Positions 8,666 through 12,969 of a stretch of 12,969 bases of DNA are shown piece after piece. Source of the stretch: Saccoglossus kowalevskii (Eukaryota > Hemichordata > Enteropneusta > Harrimaniidae); the NCBI RefSeq assembly GCF_000003605.2, contig NW_003156233.1:328671-341639 (forward strand). The letters are read 5' to 3'. The position numbers and the translations under genes are program-made. How positions within the stretch are numbered: position 1 is the stretch's first letter; each line of letters begins with the position of its first letter. Under the pieces are notes generated by a model. The model was not told the origin of the DNA, made no database searches, and saw only the letters and a program-made list of their open reading frames with translations.

Positions 8666-9549
8666 ACAACATGGCCGCCAATCTGTCATCGTATAGGTTC
8701 TCAATTAGTTTCTTCGCCGCTCTACCCTATTCTCCCATGCCCGAAAAACAGGTACACACACGCGCTAACATTCCCTGCTATATGTATACACTCGATGGGG
8801 TGTGTATTTATAAACGTTCCTGAACATTGGCCAATTTGCCTTGAACAATATTTTGAGTTCACAAGAAAATCTCCGAGTTCGGTCTCGTGCGCAGCACACT
8901 ATGACATAATTCAGCCTTAAAGTTTGGTGTGTCCGAGCAGGTACAGTCGTCTCCACAGAATACAACATAATACACTACCGAAAGGGTTAGCCGAGGCGTT
9001 TCTAATTGGAAACAAATTTGAAAGAAATTGCCTTTCTCCAGGTGCAGGCTAGCTCTTCAATCCTTCATCTTTTTCACTGTTTGAATATAATAACACCCTG
9101 CTTTCACGAAAAACGCACCCCACCAATACCTCATTTGTGTTCAGTGCCACTCCAAATGACTCGATGCAAAGGCAATTGTGACAGATAATAAAAAGTTACA
9201 CAAGGCAGAGGGAGTAACCGAGCCCACTTTTTATATTATTCTAGTTCAGCCCACTAAAATGGCTTTGTGTAGTCATGGTAACATTATGACATACGGGTCA
9301 CCCGTTGGCGCGAGTCGCTGCCTGAAGTCAGTCGAGATACACTGTTCGTCTACAGAATCTATAATCGTTGCACGGCGAATTAGTTATTGGCCACGCCTCT
9401 GTACGTGTGACAACAGACTCTCGGCGAGCAGTTTCATTGATCGGCGTATTGCGTACTAATTAAAGGTACGTTAGGTTCCATACCGCTGTCCAGGACAAAC
9501 ACAGAATAATTTGGACTCCAAGGCGCCAGTTTCAATCAGTATCAACCAT

Positions 9550-9598
9550 ATTGGTATACAGAGAAACCAATTTGTTTCATCAAAAGTTGCTCGATTGG
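9550..9598. promoter_or_regulatory. Cluster of three CCAAT boxes before gene 2
   Basis: ATTGG at 9550-9554, CCAAT at 9567-9571 and ATTGG at 9594-9598, within 150 bp of the gene 2 start. CCAAT motifs in both orientations near a start are typical NF-Y promoter sites. No TATA box is seen between them and the ATG. Confidence 0.3.
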
Positions 9599-9695
9599 CC
9601 GAGGTCGATTCGTCGCTGTGATAGATCGAACCTCACAGTAACACACAGTTCAGTGAGCTCCTGGTATGTTAAAAGACCGCAAGTAGTGACGAACA

Positions 9696-11197
9696 ATGGC
9701 AATCAAGACAAGTACAACGTCTTTAATCCTAGTAGCATTATTGCAACTACTTCTTCGATACTCTGTCGCCGATGAATGGCCGATTATACAATCGACACGA
9801 TTTGGCGATATCCAGGGTAAAAGAAAAAACGTTCTGAACAAAGAAGTAGACACATTTTTGGGTATTCCATACGCGCAACCACCAGTTGGCGAATTAAGAT
9901 ACAAACCACCGAAACCATGGATAACTAGATGGGATGGACCTCTTGATGCAACGGAATTTGGAAACAACTGTTGGCAGCCCAAACTGTCTTTGGATCACCC
10001 TGGTTTGATGTGGCAGTTTGCCACTGAATCATTGAATGAAGATTGTTTGTTTTTGAATATATGGTCTCCTTACCCACGGAGATCCGATGCCGCAATCATG
10101 GTGTGGTTCCACGGTGGCAGTTTCAATTGGGGGTCCTCTGGGGTAAAAGAATACAACGGACAAGTACTCGCAGTCACCCAAAATGTCATCGTAATTACAG
10201 TCAATTACCGGTTGGGACCGCTTGGATTTCTATCTCTAGGAAACTCCGAAGTCCCTGGGAATGTCGGATTAATGGATCAAGCTATGGCTCTCCGATGGGT
10301 CAAGGAAAATATTGCCAATTTTGGCGGTGATCCGGAATTGGTGACTATTTTTGGCAGCAGTGCTGGTGGAGCGTCTGTCGGATATCACTTATTTTCCCCA
10401 ATAAGTCGCGTTCTTTTTCGACGCGCGATTTTAGAGAGCGGTACTCCAAATTCGCCCGCGTTAAGGCCGATAGACGATGAAACAAACACGGTAAATACAA
10501 AAAAACTCATTGAAAGTCTAGGGTGCATGTACGACGAGCGAGATCTCGCACATCCTGACACCATCGAATGTTTGAGAAATAAACCAGCCGAGGATGTCAC
10601 ATCCAATGTCTTCGCCGGTAAAAACCATAATATCGTCATCGACGGCGAGTTTCTAGATCGCGATTTCGACACCATGATGGCAGAACACGATTTCAAATCG
10701 ACTGAAATAATGGTCGGAAACTGTGAAAGGGAATGGATGATCAACTTGTATCTGAATAATTTCTATAGCCTAGAAAGCCAAAATCCGCTGACTCATGCGC
10801 TGTATCGTAAATACGCACACCCTTGCATTAAAGGCGCTAACCTGAGTTCCGCTGTGACGGAATCGGTTTATTTCCATTATACAGACTGGACGGATCCGTA
10901 CAACCCCATCAAACTTCGTGATGCGGTGGACGCAATATGTGGTGACTACAAACTGAGCTGTCCCTCCGTTCAATTCGTACACACATACGCAATGGCTGGT
11001 AATCCAGCCTACTACTACTCTTTACACAAACGTGCGAATGCAAGTCCGTGGCCGGAGTGGATGGGGGCCGTGCATGGTCAGGAGATCACTTACGTGTTTG
11101 GACACCCACTGGACGTGACAAATGAAGGCTTCCTTAAAGAAGATGTATATCTAAGCAAACAAATGATGAAGCACTGGGCCAATTTCGCCAAATATGG
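9696..11197 (+). CDS. Gene 2 coding exon 1 (signal peptide and most of the catalytic domain)
   Basis: Encodes residues 1-500 plus two bases of codon 501. The start has a good animal context (AACAATGG) and is followed at once by the signal segment; no upstream in-frame start fits better. It contains the oxyanion loop, nucleophile Ser222, Glu346 and His460. The exon ends with the same Asn-Phe-Ala-Lys-Tyr-Gly motif and GG|GTGAGT donor as gene 1, and reads into TGA if unspliced. Confidence 0.94.
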
Positions 11198-12038
11198 GTG
11201 AGTGTTATTTTTCAAATTACATGATTACTTCACACCGAATATGTTAAAGCGCGGTGGTCGTCGCGCAGCGCGTGTTCGAATTTCATGTAAATAAACAATG
11301 TATTTTACACGCGTTGTGTACGTCGCTATGAGTCCCATATCGAACAAGACGCAGCACGACAACCACCGCCCTTTAAATATAAAGAAAAACGCATCTTTCA
11401 CGTGACCTACTTTCTTGACAGTAACCCAAACCAGCTGTTTGAAAACACCAATGTTACCGAATCGTGGCCAAGGTATGAGACAATGACAAGGAAATATATA
11501 ATTTTTGATGAGAACGCACCAACAATACCAAATACCGACCATCATCCCAAAACTCCTAACTGTGAATTCTGGATGCACGTTGCCAGAGGTGAGTACCAGT
11601 GACGTTGCTAGGGGTTTGTTGCATTGTGGACACGACATACGTACTAGACGGAATTCGGTCCCGTTTTGTATAGGGAACGGACTGTTTTAGAAGAAAGTGT
11701 AGCCTTTAAAAAAGACTGGAGGCCGGTCCATAGGATCAGATTCACCTTATAGGAGAAACCTTTCTGACAAAATGTGATCGCGTGAAAGCAGCCAAATTTC
11801 ATGTGACATATTAATTGATTGAAGAATTAATTAATTAATTAATATTTTCCACACAAAAAAAACGTGACATGTTGATTCGCAACTTAACGTGTGTTATCAA
11901 ATTGTTCTTATTAGATATCTGTATAGATTGCCTTTTTACGAATATTCTGACAGTATGACCTTTGCTGACACTGTCAACTTCTTCTTAGGCTTGCTTGAAA
12001 GCGCGAGGCTTGGAAACAGGATATCACAAATTCCTTAA
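9696..12038 (+). CDS. Cholinesterase-like serine esterase 2, probably secreted (three coding exons)
   Basis: Joined from 9696..11197, 11422..11588 and 11989..12038, giving 572 residues. It is a tandem paralogue of gene 1 with the same intron positions and phases at intron 1 and the same phase at intron 2. A signal peptide (about 1-25) ends in Ser-Val-Ala before Asp26. The triad is Ser222 (GSSAG), Glu346 and His460; disulfide cysteines are 92-117, 277-292 and 422-548. Sequons lie at Asn382, Asn448 and Asn511. The oxyanion loop again reads HGGS (139-142) and Ser221 replaces Glu. Acyl-pocket positions are Ala307 and Lys309, and the choline-binding Trp position holds Gln107 beside Trp106. Glu346 is followed by Trp where Gly is usual. 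No hydrophobic C-terminal tail is predicted, so a soluble extracellular esterase is inferred. The last exon is the least certain part. Confidence 0.9.
11198..11421 (+). other. Intron 1 of gene 2
   Basis: A 224-bp phase-2 intron from GTGAGT to TTGACAG, at the same codon as intron 1 of gene 1. No repeats or mobile elements were seen in it. Confidence 0.9.
11422..11588 (+). CDS. Gene 2 coding exon 2 (C-terminal part of the catalytic domain)
   Basis: The acceptor CTTTCTTGACAG at 11421 is followed by T-AAC-CCA-AAC, giving Gly501 then Asn-Pro-Asn as in gene 1. The 55 full codons encode the WPRY segment, a sequon at Asn511 and Cys548 in CEFW, the partner of Cys422. It ends at a strong donor (AGAG|GTGAGT), phase 1. 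That is about 14 residues earlier relative to CEFW than in gene 1. Retention of the intron would add only Gly-Glu-Tyr-Gln before a stop at 11600-11602. Confidence 0.9.
11589..11988 (+). other. Intron 2 of gene 2 (predicted)
   Basis: A 400-bp phase-1 intron from a strong GTGAGT donor to a CTTCTTCTTAG acceptor. It contains a short (TTAA)n run near 11825-11844. The donor is secure; the acceptor is the best candidate rather than proven. Confidence 0.62.
11989..12038 (+). CDS. Gene 2 coding exon 3 (short soluble C-terminus), predicted
   Basis: A strong acceptor (CTTCTTCTTAG, with a CTGAC branch-point-like site at 11965-11969) opens an exon whose first two bases complete the phase-1 codon. It reads GLLESARLGNRISQIP and stops at TAA 12036-12038. 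The Leu-Leu-Glu-Ser-Ala run falls where AChEs have Leu-Leu-Asn-Ala-Thr after the CxFW motif, which supports it. There is no hydrophobic tail and no Cys, so no GPI or disulfide tethering is expected. A different last exon beyond the window cannot be excluded. Confidence 0.62.
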
Positions 12039-12408
12039 AATGATATTTTTAGATTTCCTGTCATCTCATTCAGACTTGTCAGATACTAGAGTATTTGTAT
12101 CGGGAGTGTGTAAAACGTTAACCTTATGTAACCATGGATACCGATGATGATTGTGTGATGGAAAATCAGAAATTGTACTCGGAGATGCGATGGTGTTACA
12201 TCTAGTCGGCGCATGTGCGTCTGTTCCTGTGCTAATTCTCAATATATATCCGCACGAGGTTGCAGTCTATGTCATCACAATTCGAAGGCGCGAGGAATCC
12301 ATAAAGTATGACGACGTGCCGGTTTCAAAATTTTCGAAACATCCCAAGGAAACAGCACCACGCGAAGTAAACTAATCTCGTCCTCAAAGAGCCGCCCACG
12401 AGGAATGT

Positions 12409-12414
12409 AATAAA
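12409..12414 (+). terminator. Candidate polyadenylation signal of gene 2 (proximal)
   Basis: AATAAA about 370 bp after the predicted gene 2 stop, in AT-rich sequence. Confidence 0.45.
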
Positions 12415-12727
12415 TTATTACTATGATGTATTCCTGCAAATCATGTCCATTTGCAATCCAACCAAGCAATGATTTGTTATTAATAGGCTACATACATAGC
12501 TATAAATGTCTCCTAAACTGATCGCAGTCATCCGTCGATTCTGTCTGCGATAGTGAACTAAGAATGCACATTTGATTCGGTTAAAGTGTTATCTTGGCAA
12601 TATCGTGCCTTAAAAGTGTCTATTTTATTTTATTTTCATTTGTGACATATACGGACGAGAACATTTTCTTTTAATATCCTTGTTGATGTAACGAATACAA
12701 ATGCAACATTTTTAGCTAGCTTATGAT

Positions 12728-12733
12728 AATAAA
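12728..12733 (+). terminator. Candidate polyadenylation signal of gene 2 (distal)
   Basis: A second AATAAA about 690 bp after the predicted stop and directly before a 50-bp hairpin. It may be an alternative cleavage site or unrelated. Confidence 0.3.
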
Positions 12734-12753
12734 CTGTAATACGATTCGATTTA

Positions 12754-12803
12754 CAATATGGAGAAACCACTAACCTTATTTAAAAGGTTTTTCGTCCATA
12801 TTG
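12754..12803. repeat. 50-bp imperfect hairpin
   Basis: Outer arms CAATATGGA (12754-12762) and TCCATATTG (12795-12803) are perfectly complementary. Inner arms AACCTT (12772-12777) and AAGGTT (12784-12789) also pair, with a mismatched middle. It could be a small inverted-repeat element or an RNA structure. Confidence 0.6.
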
Positions 12804-12846
12804 CATATTTAATCAATATTGCGTAGGAGTGTGTAAGCCCCTTTTT

Positions 12847-12969
12847 AGCTCGGCTGTCGACTTTGTCGAGCGGAGCTTATCATATGAGTGATTGTCCGTC
12901 GTCGTCCGTCGTCGTCCGTCGTCCGTGTCAATGTTTTACTTTTTCGACTTCTTCTTGAAAACTACAAGC
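12847..12969. repeat. Start of an interspersed repeat with hairpin and GTC-rich satellite (partial)
   Basis: A 31-bp quasi-palindrome (AGCTC...GAGCT, inner TCGAC/GTCGA, 12847-12877) is followed by an irregular GTCCGTC/GTC repeat (12894-12926) and a pyrimidine-rich segment that runs off the window. The head hairpin plus short tandem repeat resembles repeat families common in marine invertebrate genomes. The classification is from memory of pattern, and the element is cut by the window edge. Confidence 0.5.

Larger units (their letters stand above)
6644..9695. other. Gene 1 3' region and intergenic DNA before gene 2
   Basis: About 3 kb with no supportable coding region; open frames of 60-100 codons here lack recognisable motifs. 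The first part is presumably gene 1 3' UTR, up to the AATAAA at 7090. The rest contains a 24-bp imperfect duplication, a CREB-type palindrome at 8211 and CCAAT motifs close to the gene 2 start. An untranslated first exon of gene 2 could lie here unseen. Confidence 0.65.
12039..12969. other. Region downstream of gene 2
   Basis: Presumed gene 2 3' UTR and flanking DNA. An open frame at 12151-12375 has no signal, motif or hydrophobic tail and is not supported as a gene. Polyadenylation hexamers, a hairpin and an edge repeat are listed separately. Confidence 0.6.

Noticed and set aside
10043-10330. 95-codon plus-strand open frame inside gene 2 exon 1
   Set aside because: It is an alternate frame of the esterase exon with no family resemblance.
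9650-10982. Antisense open frames across gene 2 exon 1
   Set aside because: Same reason: they mirror the coding strand and have no independent support.
11225-11638. 137-codon minus-strand open frame over gene 2 intron 1 and exon 2
   Set aside because: It overlaps a well-supported exon on the other strand and shows no recognisable domain.
12151-12375. 74-codon open frame after gene 2, considered as a GPI-type last exon
   Set aside because: No good acceptor precedes it and it has no C-terminal hydrophobic tail; the 11989 acceptor fits phase and family position better.
12894-12926. GTCCGTC repeats considered as a CRISPR-like array
   Set aside because: The units are contiguous with no spacers, and the locus is eukaryotic.

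Overview
The window is eukaryotic nuclear DNA, most likely from a marine or other soft-bodied invertebrate animal. The grounds are spliced genes with GT-AG introns at cholinesterase-family positions, secreted-protein signal peptides, AT-rich non-coding DNA, a small DNA transposon inside an intron, and the start of an interspersed repeat at the right edge. I cannot fix the phylum from the sequence; an invertebrate deuterostome (for example amphioxus) or a lophotrochozoan would both fit.

Two complete cholinesterase-family genes lie head to tail on the plus strand. Gene 1 is join(2110..3632, 5019..5227, 6441..6643), 644 residues. Gene 2 is join(9696..11197, 11422..11588, 11989..12038), 572 residues as modelled. 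Both have three coding exons with introns in phase 2 and then phase 1, and the first intron falls after the same Asn-Phe-Ala-Lys-Tyr-Gly motif. They are tandem duplicates. The proteins keep the Ser-Glu-His triad and the six cysteines of the three family disulfides. Both replace the third glycine of the oxyanion loop with Ser (GGS for GGG), replace the Glu before the nucleophile with Ser (GSSAG for GESAG), and lose most aromatic gorge residues. They look like active serine esterases whose substrate is probably not acetylcholine.

The copies differ at the C-terminus. Gene 1 ends in a polar linker with one Cys, a Ser-rich stretch and a hydrophobic tail, the layout of a GPI-anchor signal. Gene 2 as modelled ends in a short non-hydrophobic tail and would be secreted. 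The pair would therefore give one surface-tethered and one diffusible enzyme of the same unusual type.

Layout: 1-2109 is upstream DNA with a 14-bp triple repeat, an 89-bp TA microsatellite, and a perfect DR1 nuclear-receptor element 133 bp before the gene 1 start. Intron 1 of gene 1 carries a 519-bp MITE-like element with 15-bp inverted ends and a 6-bp target duplication. Intron 2 of gene 1 has a 25-bp duplication, a T19 run and a possible alternative last exon. 6644-9695 is the gene 1 3' region and the intergenic DNA before gene 2. After gene 2 there are two polyadenylation hexamers, a hairpin, and a repeat unit running off the window. No RNA genes, CRISPR or prokaryotic features were seen.
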